A stretch of DNA of 64,000 bases, from positions 124,001 to 188,000 of the forward strand of contig NZ_FZOB01000002.1 in the NCBI RefSeq assembly GCF_900188395.1, written 5' to 3'. A program made the position numbers and the translations under genes. Below are positions 26,249 to 35,614 of this stretch, piece by piece; positions within the stretch are counted from its first letter, which is position 1; each line of letters opens with the position of its first letter. Below the pieces are notes generated by a model. It had not been told where the DNA came from, did no database searches, and saw only the letters and a program-made list of their open reading frames with translations. The stretch is from Desulfurobacterium atlanticum (lineage in GTDB: Bacteria > Aquificota > Aquificia > Desulfurobacteriales > Desulfurobacteriaceae).

Positions 26249-28079
26249 CACTCCCCACTGCATAAACAAAAACATCTTCCATTGTAACATCACCTTTTCT
26301 AAAAGAAATAATCTTAACACCAGCCTTCTCAAGAACAGCAGGAGAAAGCTCATCTTTTGAATAAATACGAATTTTCCTCCCGTAAAGAACAGCGTTAAAT
26401 CCACTTTTTAAAAGTCTATCTACATCAGCAAAAGGATTTTCTGTTTTAATCTCATAAATTCTACCTATCTTCTTAAGAGTCTCATTTTTAAGAAAAGAAG
26501 GGGTGCCAAAAGCTATAGCTCTTCCCCTGTTCATAAGCAAAATTCTGTCACAGTATTCTGCCTCATCCATATAGTGAGTTGTTACTATAACCGTAACACC
26601 TATCTCTCTTACTAAAAATCTAATTATCTGCCAGAAAGCATCCCTTTCTGCAGGATCAACTCCTGAAGTTGGCTCATCAAGGAAAAGAACGGCAGGGCCG
26701 TGGATTACAGCACACATAAGTGCAAGCCGCTGTTTTATACCAAGAGGTAAAGACTCAACTATGTAATCTCTATATTTTTCAAGGTCAACAACCCTTAAAG
26801 CTTCCTCTATTCTATCCTTTAAAACATCTCCGTGAACGTTATATATCTTTCCCCATAAAACCATATTTTCATAAACGGTTAAATCGTTATAGAGAGAAAA
26901 TTTCTGAGACATATAGCCTATCACTCGCTTTATTTTTTCACCTTTAAATCCTGCTATAAAACACTCTCCTGATGTAGGATTGTAAAGTCCTGTCATCATT
27001 TTTATAAGAGTGGTTTTTCCTGCACCGTTTGGCCCGAGAAGACCGAATATCTCTCCCCTTTTCACTGTAAAAGAAACACTATCAACAGCTGTAAAATCAC
27101 CAAACTTTTTCACAACATTTTTTACAACTATTGCATCTTCAGGAATATCCAAATCTATCTTGAAAAAAGGCTCAAGCTTTACCCTTTTAAGTCCCGTTTT
27201 AAGAAGAAAAAGGTCCTCAACAGAAGGCTCAACCTTTTTTACAGAAAGAGAGAAGTTTTTAACAGGAGAAATATCATCTGCAACAAATCTTAAAACTTTT
27301 CCCTTTAACCTTGGAATCCTAAAGTATTTCCACGCAATCTCATACGCTTTCTCTACATCTTTCCCTTCGGCTTCATAAACATCTATTTTCTCTTCAAGAA
27401 GAGCTTCGGGAGAGGATGTTAATATGAGCTTTCCCGATTTCATTATTGAAAGTGTGGTGCTTCTTTCAGCTTCATCAAGATAGGAGGTTGAGATAAGAGC
27501 TGTGATTCCTTCCTCTTTAACAAACCTGTAAATAAGCTTCCAAAGCTCCCGCCTTGAAACAGGGTCAACTCCTGTAGTTGGCTCGTCAAGGATTATAAGT
27601 TCAGGTGTATGAATCAGGCTGCAACAGATACCAAGCTTTTGCATCATACCACCAGAAAGTTTACCCGCTTCCCTGTCCTTAAACGGCAAAAGTCCCGTTG
27701 CTTCAAGCAGAAGCTTTTTCCTTTTTTCCCTTACATCAACAGGAACATCATGTAAATTGGCAAAAAAATCTATATTTTCTTCCACAGATAAAGTGTGGTA
27801 AAGATTTAAACCAAGACCTTGAGGCATAAAAGCTATTTTATCTTTTAACTTTTCAACAACTCTATCACTTTTTATATCCTGACCAAAAAGTTCAACTTTT
27901 CCATCATCATAGTATAAAACGCCTGCCACAACCTTTAACGTTGAAGATTTACCAGCACCATCAGGACCAACAAAGATATATATCTCCTCTCTGTTAACAG
28001 AGAAGGATATACCATCAACTGCTACCACCTTCCCGCGATTATAGGTTTTTCTCAAATTTTCTACAGAAACAACTTTCAT
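26238..28079 (-). CDS. Tandem ABC exporter ATPase (YbhF-like, two nucleotide-binding domains)
   Basis: 613 aa with two complete ATPase domains in one chain. Domain 1 has Walker A GPDGAGKSS (~residue 40), signature LSGGMMQKLG and Walker [11 protein letters not shown]. Domain 2 has Walker A GPNGAGKTT (~residue 350), a degenerate signature (SLPLGIKQRLAL) and Walker B VLFLDEPTSG. This is the YbhF layout that energises two ABC-2 permeases. It overlaps the membrane-fusion gene upstream by 4 nt and the permease downstream by 11 nt. Confidence 0.9.
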   Translation of the reverse strand: MKVVSVENLRKTYNRGKVVAVDGISFSVNREEIYIFVGPDGAGKSSTLKVVAGVLYYDDGKVELFGQDIKSDRVVEKLKDKIAFMPQGLGLNLYHTLSVEENIDFFANLHDVPVDVREKRKKLLLEATGLLPFKDREAGKLSGGMMQKLGICCSLIHTPELIILDEPTTGVDPVSRRELWKLIYRFVKEEGITALISTSYLDEAERSTTLSIMKSGKLILTSSPEALLEEKIDVYEAEGKDVEKAYEIAWKYFRIPRLKGKVLRFVADDISPVKNFSLSVKKVEPSVEDLFLLKTGLKRVKLEPFFKIDLDIPEDAIVVKNVVKKFGDFTAVDSVSFTVKRGEIFGLLGPNGAGKTTLIKMMTGLYNPTSGECFIAGFKGEKIKRVIGYMSQKFSLYNDLTVYENMVLWGKIYNVHGDVLKDRIEEALRVVDLEKYRDYIVESLPLGIKQRLALMCAVIHGPAVLFLDEPTSGVDPAERDAFWQIIRFLVREIGVTVIVTTHYMDEAEYCDRILLMNRGRAIAFGTPSFLKNETLKKIGRIYEIKTENPFADVDRLLKSGFNAVLYGRKIRIYSKDELSPAVLEKAGVKIISFRKGDVTMEDVFVYAVGSDEF

Positions 28080-29248
28080 TTTGAAAGCTCTATATAACCG
28101 TCTGCAGGCATTCCCGGCTTTGAAATTCCGTCAGGATTCTTTTTAAGTTTTAGCTTAACAGCAAAAACCTCTTTTACCCTTTCCTCTTTCGTCTGCACCT
28201 CTTTCGGTGTGAACTCTGCTTTCTGAGAGATATAACTTACATAGGCAGGAAATTTTTTATCAGGATAAGCGTCCACAACAATATAAGCTGGCTGCCCTAT
28301 TCTTATAAGCCCTATTTTTTTCTCCGGAATATACCCTTTAAGATAAACATCATTAAGATTGACCACAGAAACTATTCTAAAACCAGCAGGAACAACCTCA
28401 CCGGTATTCACATACTTAACGGTAACAACACCATCTATAGGAGATTTAATAACCATATCTTCAAGATTTGCTTTAACTTCTTCAACAACAGCCTCAGCCT
28501 GTTTTACTTTTTCAAGAAACGTCTGATACTCTTTCCTTTTAGCTTCAACAATAGCTTTAAAAGACTGTATCTCGTTATTGATAGCATCTATTTCACTTCT
28601 TTTAGTTAAAGCTATTTTTATCCCGGCATCTGCTATCTTTACCGCCGTCTCAGCTTTCTTAAGGTTTTCTTTCGCACTTTCAAGGTCAGCTTTTGCCACT
28701 TCAAACGCCATCTTTGCTTTATCAAAATCAGCACGGGAAATAATTCTTTTTTCATAAAGGGTTTTAAATCTTTCAAAATCAGCCTTGGTTTTATCAAAAA
28801 CAGCTTTAGCCTTATCATACGCCTTTCTCGCAAGAGAAACATCATTCTCAGCAAGAGCTTTTCTCTTCTTTGCTATTTTAATCTGTTCATCTATCTCTTT
28901 TTCAAGAGCCGTTTTTCTATTTTCAAGAGCTTTTACCCTGGCAACATAAACAGCTATCTCCTTTTCCTTGGCTAACGCCGCAGTTTTTGCTGTTTTCACG
29001 CCAGCCTTAGCCTGTTTCAGCTTTGCATCCACATCTTTAGCTTCAAGAACAGCTATAATCTGCCCCTTTTTTACACTATCTCCCTCATCAACATAGACCT
29101 TTCTTACTCTTCCGGGGAATTTTGTTCCAACATCTATCTCGTTACCTTCTATTCTTCCACTTACATAGATAGCTTTACTCTCTTTCTCAAAGTACTGGCA
29201 GGAAAAAAGGAAAAGAAAGACAGCAAGAATAGAAACAACTTTCTTCAT
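28076..29248 (-). CDS. HlyD/YbhG-family membrane fusion lipoprotein
   Basis: 390 aa. The signal peptide ends in a lipobox (FLFLFSC). A biotinyl-lipoyl-like half motif (VSGRIEGNEIDVG...GRVRKVYVDEGDSVKKGQI) follows, then a long Ala/Lys/Glu-rich coiled coil (~residues 85-260), then the second lipoyl half and a beta-barrel domain. It links the inner-membrane exporter to the outer membrane. ATG 29248 follows GGGGAG; earlier in-frame codons lack a ribosome site. It is the first gene of the exporter operon. Confidence 0.87.
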   Translation of the reverse strand: MKKVVSILAVFLFLFSCQYFEKESKAIYVSGRIEGNEIDVGTKFPGRVRKVYVDEGDSVKKGQIIAVLEAKDVDAKLKQAKAGVKTAKTAALAKEKEIAVYVARVKALENRKTALEKEIDEQIKIAKKRKALAENDVSLARKAYDKAKAVFDKTKADFERFKTLYEKRIISRADFDKAKMAFEVAKADLESAKENLKKAETAVKIADAGIKIALTKRSEIDAINNEIQSFKAIVEAKRKEYQTFLEKVKQAEAVVEEVKANLEDMVIKSPIDGVVTVKYVNTGEVVPAGFRIVSVVNLNDVYLKGYIPEKKIGLIRIGQPAYIVVDAYPDKKFPAYVSYISQKAEFTPKEVQTKEERVKEVFAVKLKLKKNPDGISKPGMPADGYIELSK

Positions 29249-29299
29249 ATAACATCTCCCCTGTGAATGAAGATTCATAGTAGAACTTATTTTACCAGA

Positions 29300-29327
29300 A
29301 AAAGAAAAGGGGAGCTGTATGCTCCCC
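29300..29327 (-). terminator. Intrinsic terminator after the peroxidase gene
   Basis: The stem GGGGAGC/GCTCCCC (29309-29327, 7 bp, 5-nt loop) is followed on the minus strand by a T-rich tract (TTTTCTTTTT). It separates the peroxidase gene from the exporter operon downstream. Confidence 0.85.
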
Positions 29328-29354
29328 TGACTTTAGAAAAATCAGACTCTTAAA

Positions 29355-30548
29355 TTATCTGCTTGAATCATCAAGAACAGGAAGAACTACAGCTTCCATA
29401 GGCACCTGTCCTGTAAGAGAATCAAGGAACTTTCTGATTCTATAGATTTCACTTCTTGTAAGCTTCACATTGAGCATCTTTTTAGCCATTATATCAATTG
29501 CTTCTTCAAGTGTTTTTGCAGAACCGTCGTGGAAATAAGGTGCTGTCTGTGAAACCATCCTGAGCTGAGCTGTTCTGAATTTATACATATCCTCTTTTCT
29601 TTTAGTAACTTCATACCTTCCTTTGTCGTCGTTAATCTTAAACTTGTGAAACATTCCATCTGAAAGAACAGGACCTCTATGACATGACACACATCCTTTA
29701 TCAACAAACAGCTTCATACCCTCAATCTGAACCCTTGAAAGAGCTTTTTTATCACCTGAGAGATATCTGTCAAATGGAGAGTTCGGAGTTATAAGCGTCC
29801 TCTCGTAAGCTGCTATCGCCTTGGCAACATTATCAAATGTGATAGGATCAACTTCTCCTGGAAACGCTTTTTTAAACATTTCTCTGTATTCAGGAATAGC
29901 TTTTAGCTTTTTCACAACCATTTCAGGAGTCGCGTTCATCTCAACGTGAGCTGTAAGAGGCCCCTTAGCCTGCTCCTCAAGTGTAGCAGCCCTTCCGTCC
30001 CAGAACTGAACCTTTAAGAAAGCAGCATTGAAAACGGTAGGAGCGTTTCTTGGTCCTTTCTGCCATTTATCACCGATGGAAGTTTTCTGATTATCATCTC
30101 CACCTATTGATAGGTTGTGACATGTATTACACGAGATAAGATTGCTCCTTGAAAGTCTCGGGTCAAAATAGAGCATTTTACCAAGCTTAACCTTTGCAAC
30201 AGTCATAGGATTATCTGCCGGAATTGGCGGAGTTGAAGGTAGAACTTCAAAAAATCTTGTGTATTTATCGGTTTTAGGTGGCATGTGAACACCTTTCATC
30301 TTTGGCATTCTACCGTAAAGCTCTTTGGCAGCAAGGCCAAACTGAAGACCTTTTGGCATAACACCAGCATTAACAAGCTCCCTTGCCCTTTTTACAAGGT
30401 CTTCTGGTGTTGCAAACTTTTCAAGAATCTGTGTTTTTGAAGGTGCAACTCTTCCGTGACAGTTTGAACATGTTGTTTCCCATACTCCCGCTTTCGCTGA
30501 CACAGAAATCGCCAGCATCGCAGTTACAGACAATAATAACTTTTTCAT
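29355..30548 (-). CDS. Three-haem cytochrome c peroxidase (CcpA/MauG family)
   Basis: 397 aa exported protein (signal peptide ending near VSAKA). It has three CXXCH haem sites: C27SNCH, C140NTCH and C286VSCH. The last two match the classic di-haem peroxidase core (LYFDPRLSRSN, APTVFNAAF, FWDGRA, YFHDGSA). The first belongs to an extra N-terminal mono-haem domain, as in quinol-linked tri-haem peroxidases such as YhjA, though here with a cleavable signal rather than an obvious anchor. It would reduce H2O2 in the periplasm. It has its own promoter and terminator. Confidence 0.88.
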   Translation of the reverse strand: MKKLLLSVTAMLAISVSAKAGVWETTCSNCHGRVAPSKTQILEKFATPEDLVKRARELVNAGVMPKGLQFGLAAKELYGRMPKMKGVHMPPKTDKYTRFFEVLPSTPPIPADNPMTVAKVKLGKMLYFDPRLSRSNLISCNTCHNLSIGGDDNQKTSIGDKWQKGPRNAPTVFNAAFLKVQFWDGRAATLEEQAKGPLTAHVEMNATPEMVVKKLKAIPEYREMFKKAFPGEVDPITFDNVAKAIAAYERTLITPNSPFDRYLSGDKKALSRVQIEGMKLFVDKGCVSCHRGPVLSDGMFHKFKINDDKGRYEVTKRKEDMYKFRTAQLRMVSQTAPYFHDGSAKTLEEAIDIMAKKMLNVKLTRSEIYRIRKFLDSLTGQVPMEAVVLPVLDDSSR

Positions 30549-30593
30549 CCCTTTCCTCCTTCAAAAGTTTTGGGGGTATTCTTACAGGTTTAA

Positions 30594-30622
30594 ATTATAT
30601 CTCATCTGATAATCATTTGCAA
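30594..30622 (-). promoter_or_regulatory. Peroxidase gene promoter with an embedded palindrome
   Basis: On the minus strand TTGCAA (30617-30622) and TATAAT (30594-30599) are separated by 17 bp. The spacer and -35 edge contain TGATTATCA, a TGAT-n-ATCA dyad reminiscent of a Fur/PerR half site. Regulation by a peroxide or metal sensor is a guess. Confidence 0.6.
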
Positions 30623-30715
30623 GTAGTGTCAATTTTCAATCAATCCAATAGAAATTTAACAAAAAACTAACAGAATTACTGGTATCTTTTTCCTGCCAGA
30701 ACAGGAGAGGAAAAC

Positions 30716-31735
30716 ATGACTGAAGCAATGATAACTCTTGAAAACATAAATAAAAGCTTTGATAAAACAAAAGTTCTTAATGATATTAATTTTTCAATCC
30801 AAAGGTGAAGCTTTACAGTAATCCTTGGAGCTTCAGGTTCTGGAAAAACCACTCTTTTAAGATTAATTGCAGGACTTGATTATCCCACAAGTGGAAAAAT
30901 TTTCATAAATGGAAAAGATGTAACACAAGAAGAACCTTCAAAGAGAAATATCTCAATGGTTTTTCAATCTTACGCTCTTTTCCCACACATGAATGTGAGA
31001 GAAAACATAGTGTTTGGGCTAAAGGTAAGAAAAGTTAAAAAGGAAGAGATTGAAAAAAGGCTATATACAGTCACAAAAATGTTAAAAATAGATAAACTTC
31101 TTGATAGAAAACCTTCACAGCTATCAGGAGGACAGCGACAGAGAGTCGCCCTTGCAAGAGCGATAATATCTGAAAGACCTGTATGCCTGATGGATGAACC
31201 ACTTTCAAATCTTGATGCCAAACTCAGAAGCGCTATGAGAAAAGAACTTAAATCCCTTCAGCAAAAACTCAACCTTACGGTTATCTATGTTACCCACGAT
31301 CAGATTGAAGCTATGAGTATGGCAGATGAAATTATCCTTATAAACAACGGAAAGATAGAGCAGCACGCCGAACCAACAACCATATATGAAAACCCAAAAA
31401 CTACTTATGTAGCAGAGTTTATAGGAACTCCCCCGATGAATATTTTTGATGTGAAAACAATAGAAAGTTTCCCATTCAAAATACCAGAAAATGCTGTAAA
31501 AGTAGGAGTCAGACCTGAAGATATCTCCTTTAAAGAAGATGAAATAAAAATAGGGGAAGGAGAGGTCGTATTTTCCGAATACCATGGAAGTGAAATTATC
31601 TACTCTGTAAATGTGAAAGGAGATCTAATTAACGCCAAGCTGACAGAAAAAGAATTTTTATCCGGAAAGAAAGTTTCTCTCTACTGTAAGAAGAGTAAAC
31701 TTCACTTTTTTGACGGGAAAGGAAAAAAACTTTAA
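30716..31735 (+). pseudogene. Sugar ABC importer ATPase (MalK/UgpC type) with an in-frame TGA
   Basis: 339 codons from ATG 30716, which has a perfect AGGAGAGG site. The frame is open except for TGA at codon 31 (30806-30808), just before Walker A (GASGSGKTT). Signature LSGGQRQRVALARA, Walker B VCLMDEPLSNLD and a C-terminal TOBE-like domain are intact. The normal residue there is Gly (I-x-x-G-x-F-T-V-I-L-G), so GGA to TGA explains it. A restart at ATG 30956 would lack Walker A. It is either a disabled gene or one that needs readthrough; the rest of the operon looks intact. Confidence 0.75.
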
Positions 31736-31748
31736 AGGGAGGGAAGGT

Positions 31749-33056
31749 ATGAAAAAAGTTCTCATGGCTCTTTTTGCAGTGCTGACGGCATTTTCATCAG
31801 CACTGGCTCAGGAAAAGATTCACATCACTTTCTGGCACGCGATGGGTGGGTCAAGAGCTGCATTTATTGACAGAATGGTGCAGGACTTTAACTACACACA
31901 CCCGAACATTGAGGTAAAAGCTCAGTACAAAGGAAGCTACAGGGACACACTAAACTCAGCAATCCTTGCATACAAGCAGGGAAATGCTCCTCACATCGTT
32001 CAGATTTTTGAAGTTGGAAGCCAGCTTGCTCTTGATTCTGGAATATTTATGCCGTTCCAGGACCTTGTAAAACCGGGAGACTACGCACTTTTAAACGATT
32101 TCATAAAACCTGTTGCTAACTATTACAGGATAAAAGGAAAGTTTAACTCTGTTCCTTTTAACTCCTCAAACCCGATACTCTACTACAACAAAGACCTTTT
32201 CAGAAAAGCCGGACTGGACCCTGAAAATCCTCCAAAAACATTTGACGAAATCGTTGACGCCTGTGTAAAACTGAAAAAAGCAGGTGTTCGCTACTGTATA
32301 ACATGGCCTCTCCACTCCTGGTTTGTTGAGCAGTGGATAGCAGAACAGGGAGCGCTTCTTGCCAACAATGAAAACGGTAGAAAAGCAAGAGCTACAAATA
32401 TTTACATCAACTCAAAACCGATGTACAGAATTATGAATTGGTGGAAAAAACTATACGATAAAGGGTACTACGCCTACTCAGGAAAACCTGAAGATTGGGA
32501 TGGAGCAAATAACCTTTTCGTATCTCAGCAAGCTGCAATGCTTATAACTTCAACATCAGATGTAACAATACTTGAAAACGCAGCTTATGAGCATGGATTT
32601 AAATTAGGCACTGGATTTCTTCCGGTACCTGACGGTATAAAAAGAAACGGTGTCGTTGTCGGCGGTGCAAGCCTATGGGTTACAAAAGGGCACCCAAAGA
32701 AAGAGCTTGAAGCAGCTAAAGAGTTTCTACTCTGGTTTACAAACACAGAGAATGAAGTTCGCTGGCACAAAGGAACAGGTTATTTCCCTGTAAGAGAAAG
32801 TGCCGTAAAAGTTTTAAAATTTGAAAAATGGTTTGATAAGCATCCGGCTTACAAAGCTGCCTTTGACCAGCTCCTTCAAACAATTCCAAACAGAGCAACC
32901 CAGGGAGCATTGATCGGAAACTTCCCTGAAATAAGGACAATAATTGAGAACGCTGTTCAGGATATTCTTGCTGGAAAACCTATAAGGGCAACACTGCAGG
33001 AAGCTGATAGAAAAGCTGATCAGGCACTTAAAAGATACAACATGAGCGTTAGGTAA
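31749..33056 (+). CDS. ABC importer substrate-binding protein (UgpB-like, family 1)
   Basis: 435 aa secreted or periplasmic binding protein. The signal peptide ends at SSALA. Family 1 solute-binding features include ITFWHAMGG at the mature N-terminus, DGIFMPFQDL-type and the central YYNKDLFRKAGLDP motif. Closest in character to glycerol-3-phosphate/sugar binders. ATG 31749 follows GGGAGGG; the frame extends upstream to 31710 only as overlap with the ATPase gene. The next two genes are its permeases. Confidence 0.88.
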   Translation: MKKVLMALFAVLTAFSSALAQEKIHITFWHAMGGSRAAFIDRMVQDFNYTHPNIEVKAQYKGSYRDTLNSAILAYKQGNAPHIVQIFEVGSQLALDSGIFMPFQDLVKPGDYALLNDFIKPVANYYRIKGKFNSVPFNSSNPILYYNKDLFRKAGLDPENPPKTFDEIVDACVKLKKAGVRYCITWPLHSWFVEQWIAEQGALLANNENGRKARATNIYINSKPMYRIMNWWKKLYDKGYYAYSGKPEDWDGANNLFVSQQAAMLITSTSDVTILENAAYEHGFKLGTGFLPVPDGIKRNGVVVGGASLWVTKGHPKKELEAAKEFLLWFTNTENEVRWHKGTGYFPVRESAVKVLKFEKWFDKHPAYKAAFDQLLQTIPNRATQGALIGNFPEIRTIIENAVQDILAGKPIRATLQEADRKADQALKRYNMSVR

Positions 33057-33097
33057 TCTATGGAGGGGATACTTCCCCTCCCTTTATGAGGACAGAT

Positions 33098-33988
33098 ATG
33101 AACAAACACAGCCTCTATAGAAGTAAAATAACTGCACTTTTGTTTATCCTCCCAACCTTGATCATTCTAACTCTATTCTTATACTATCCAACTATTGAAA
33201 CATTCAAGATGTCAATGTATCGTGTTGCTTTTCTCGGTCTATCAAAACAGTTCGTAGGACTTGAAAATTACAGGGATATCTTTTTGTCAGCTGAATACAG
33301 GAAAATATTTGTTAATACTGGAATTTTTGTACTCATAAGCGTGGTGGTAAGTATAGTAATAGGACTTTTTCTTGCGGTTCTTGCCAATCAAAAACTGAAA
33401 GGAAAATCCCTATTCCGTATTCTGCTTATATGGCCATACTCTCTTCCTCCTGCTGTTGCCGGCGTCATATTCCTGTTCCTTTTTAATGAACAGTCCGGAA
33501 TGGTAAACTATCTGTTAAAACATCTACTTGATATATCCCCTCCATGGCTTTCAAAAAGCACCCTTGCAATGGGAGTTGTAATAACCGCTTTTGTGTGGAA
33601 GATGATCGGTTACAATGTGGTATTTTACCTTGCTGCACTCCAAAACATACCAAAAGAGATAATTGAAGCGGCAAAAGTGGAAGGTGCATCCATCCTCCAG
33701 ACGTTTTTCAAAGTAACTCTTCCTATGCTTTCTCCTATCACCCTGTTTTTAATCGTAACGAACACTATCGCAGCATTCTTTGAAAGTTTTACTTTCATAG
33801 ATCTTATAACGAAAGGAGGTCCCTCCGACAGCACAACGGTAATAATATACAGCATTTACAGAGACGGTTTTGAGTACTTTAAAACAGGTCTTGCAGCAGC
33901 AGAATCTGTTATCCTTTTTACCTGTGTTGTAGTACTAACTCTTATCCAGATGAAAGTTTCTAAAAGGATGGTTCACTATGAAAGGTAA
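33098..33988 (+). CDS. ABC importer permease (UgpA/MalF type)
   Basis: 296 aa with six hydrophobic segments and the EAA loop EAAKVEGASILQTFFKVTLP (residues ~185-205), which contacts the ATPase. ATG 33098 follows GAGGACAG; ATG 33086 is an alternative 4 codons upstream. It overlaps the next permease by 11 nt. Confidence 0.88.
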   Translation: MNKHSLYRSKITALLFILPTLIILTLFLYYPTIETFKMSMYRVAFLGLSKQFVGLENYRDIFLSAEYRKIFVNTGIFVLISVVVSIVIGLFLAVLANQKLKGKSLFRILLIWPYSLPPAVAGVIFLFLFNEQSGMVNYLLKHLLDISPPWLSKSTLAMGVVITAFVWKMIGYNVVFYLAALQNIPKEIIEAAKVEGASILQTFFKVTLPMLSPITLFLIVTNTIAAFFESFTFIDLITKGGPSDSTTVIIYSIYRDGFEYFKTGLAAAESVILFTCVVVLTLIQMKVSKRMVHYER

Positions 33989-34799
33989 AAGTTTGAAACT
34001 CATTACCTACACCCTTCTGATAATAAGTATCTTAATCATAGCTCTACCTGTAATCACCGCCTTTATATTTTCAACACAGACACCGGCAGAAATTTTCTCA
34101 TACCCTCCCAAATTCACAATAGGAAAAGCTTTAATATCAAATTACAAAACTGCATGGAGCATGTACCATCTTGGAAAGTATATGCTTAACACATTTTTCA
34201 TCGCCATAGCTGTAACAGCAGGAAAAATAGTTATCTCTTTTCTTGCAGCGACAGTTCTTGTGTACTTTGACATCCCATTTAAAAGAGCACTTTTCATCTT
34301 TATCCTTCTAACATTAATGATGCCAACAGAGATAATGATAGTCGCCCTTTTTGACATAGTTACAAAACTCGGATGGTCAAACTCCTACCTTGCTCTTACC
34401 ATCCCATTTCTTGCCTCTGCAACGGGAACTTTTCTTTTCCGCCAGCACTTCCTTCAGATATCCCCTGCAATTGTTGATGCTGCAAAAGTTGAAGGAGCAG
34501 GACCTCTCCAGTTCGCAGTCAAAATTCTATTTCCCATGTCTGCGAACGTAATAGCTGCTTTAACCGTAATAGAGTTCGTTTATGTCTGGAATCAATACCT
34601 GTGGCCACTGGTAATAATAAGAGATAATTCAAAACAGATGATACAGATAGGGCTTAGAATGATGATTACAGGACAGGATGCAACAAACTGGGGAATAGTA
34701 ATGGCAGGAGCGGTAATTTCACTTCTTCCGGCTTTAGCGGTTTTCCTATTCCTGCAAAGATACCTGACAAAAGGACTGTTCCTCGGAAGTGAAAAATAA
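33978..34799 (+). CDS. ABC importer permease (UgpE/MalG type)
   Basis: 273 aa with six hydrophobic segments and the EAA loop DAAKVEGAGPLQFAVKILFP. Partner of the 33098 permease in the inner-membrane pore. Last gene of the importer operon, converging on ksgA. Confidence 0.88.
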   Translation: MKGKSLKLITYTLLIISILIIALPVITAFIFSTQTPAEIFSYPPKFTIGKALISNYKTAWSMYHLGKYMLNTFFIAIAVTAGKIVISFLAATVLVYFDIPFKRALFIFILLTLMMPTEIMIVALFDIVTKLGWSNSYLALTIPFLASATGTFLFRQHFLQISPAIVDAAKVEGAGPLQFAVKILFPMSANVIAALTVIEFVYVWNQYLWPLVIIRDNSKQMIQIGLRMMITGQDATNWGIVMAGAVISLLPALAVFLFLQRYLTKGLFLGSEK

Positions 34800-34807
34800 A
34801 ATAGGTT

Positions 34808-34833
34808 TAAAAAAAACACTTGCCTTTTGCAAG
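34808..34833 (-). terminator. Probable terminator of the folP-ksgA operon
   Basis: A short CTTGC/GCAAG stem (34819-34833) is followed on the minus strand by TGTTTTTTTT. The stem is only 5 bp, so strength is doubtful. Confidence 0.45.
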
Positions 34834-34840
34834 GTAAAAC

Positions 34841-35614
34841 TTAAATGATATTTTTTTGTTTAAACGTAGTAAACAATCTATAAAACTCCTCAGGTGAAAC
34901 ATCTTCCGGTCTTAAAGATAAAATATCGGAAATTTCTAACAGTTCAATTCCAAGGGTGTTTTTAAGTTTTTTTCTGCGACCTGAAAACGCTTTTTTCAGA
35001 AATTTTTCAAACTGTTCAAGCTCTTCTTTATCAAGTGAAAAGTCCTTTGGTATCATTTTAAAAACTGTTGACCAGACTTTTGGAGGAGGTGTAAAAACCT
35101 TAGGTGAAACATCAAAAAGTTTTTTTATCTCAAAGAAATTCTGTAAAAGAGCAGGAAGGTAACCATAATTTTTCCCTTTTCTGCTAATAAGCCTTTCAGC
35201 AACCTCTTTCTGCGTCATAAACACAGCTCTTTCAAGAATACTTTTATAATCAAGTAAATTTCTGATAATTGCCGTGGAAACATTGTAAGGAAGATTTCCT
35301 ACAACTTTAATCCTGTTTCCACACTTTGAAAAGTCAAACTTTACAGCATCTCCTTTCACAATTTCAACAAAGCTACAATCTCTAAACGTTTCTTTTAAAT
35401 AATCTATCATCTCATCATCTATCTCAACACATATTAACCTTTTTGGTTTCCTTTCTACAAGCTCTTTTGTTAAAGCACCTCCTCCCGGACCGATTTCAAC
35501 AACAGTATCTCCTGCCTTTATGTCAAGAGAATCTACGATTTTCCTTATGATATTCCTATCCTTTAAAAAATGTTGTCCCAAATACTTTTTAAGCTTTAAT
35601 CTCTCATTTTTCAA
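34841..35614 (-). CDS. ksgA: 16S rRNA dimethyladenosine transferase
   Basis: Dimethylates two adjacent adenines near the 3' end of 16S rRNA using SAM. 257 aa from TTG 35614. Motifs are YLGQHFLKD at the N-terminus, VVEIGPGGGALT (SAM binding) and NLPYNVS (catalytic NLPY). TTG 35614 has GAGGG five bases upstream; a TTG at 35632 would lengthen it by six residues. It overlaps the end of glmM and closes the operon. Confidence 0.92.
   Translation of the reverse strand: MKNERLKLKKYLGQHFLKDRNIIRKIVDSLDIKAGDTVVEIGPGGGALTKELVERKPKRLICVEIDDEMIDYLKETFRDCSFVEIVKGDAVKFDFSKCGNRIKVVGNLPYNVSTAIIRNLLDYKSILERAVFMTQKEVAERLISRKGKNYGYLPALLQNFFEIKKLFDVSPKVFTPPPKVWSTVFKMIPKDFSLDKEELEQFEKFLKKAFSGRRKKLKNTLGIELLEISDILSLRPEDVSPEEFYRLFTTFKQKNII

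Noticed and set aside
30806-30808. Selenocysteine or UGA=Gly recoding
   Set aside because: TGA ends many normal genes here (trkH, the 4966 gene, coaBC) and no selenocysteine hairpin is evident; a point mutation is simpler.
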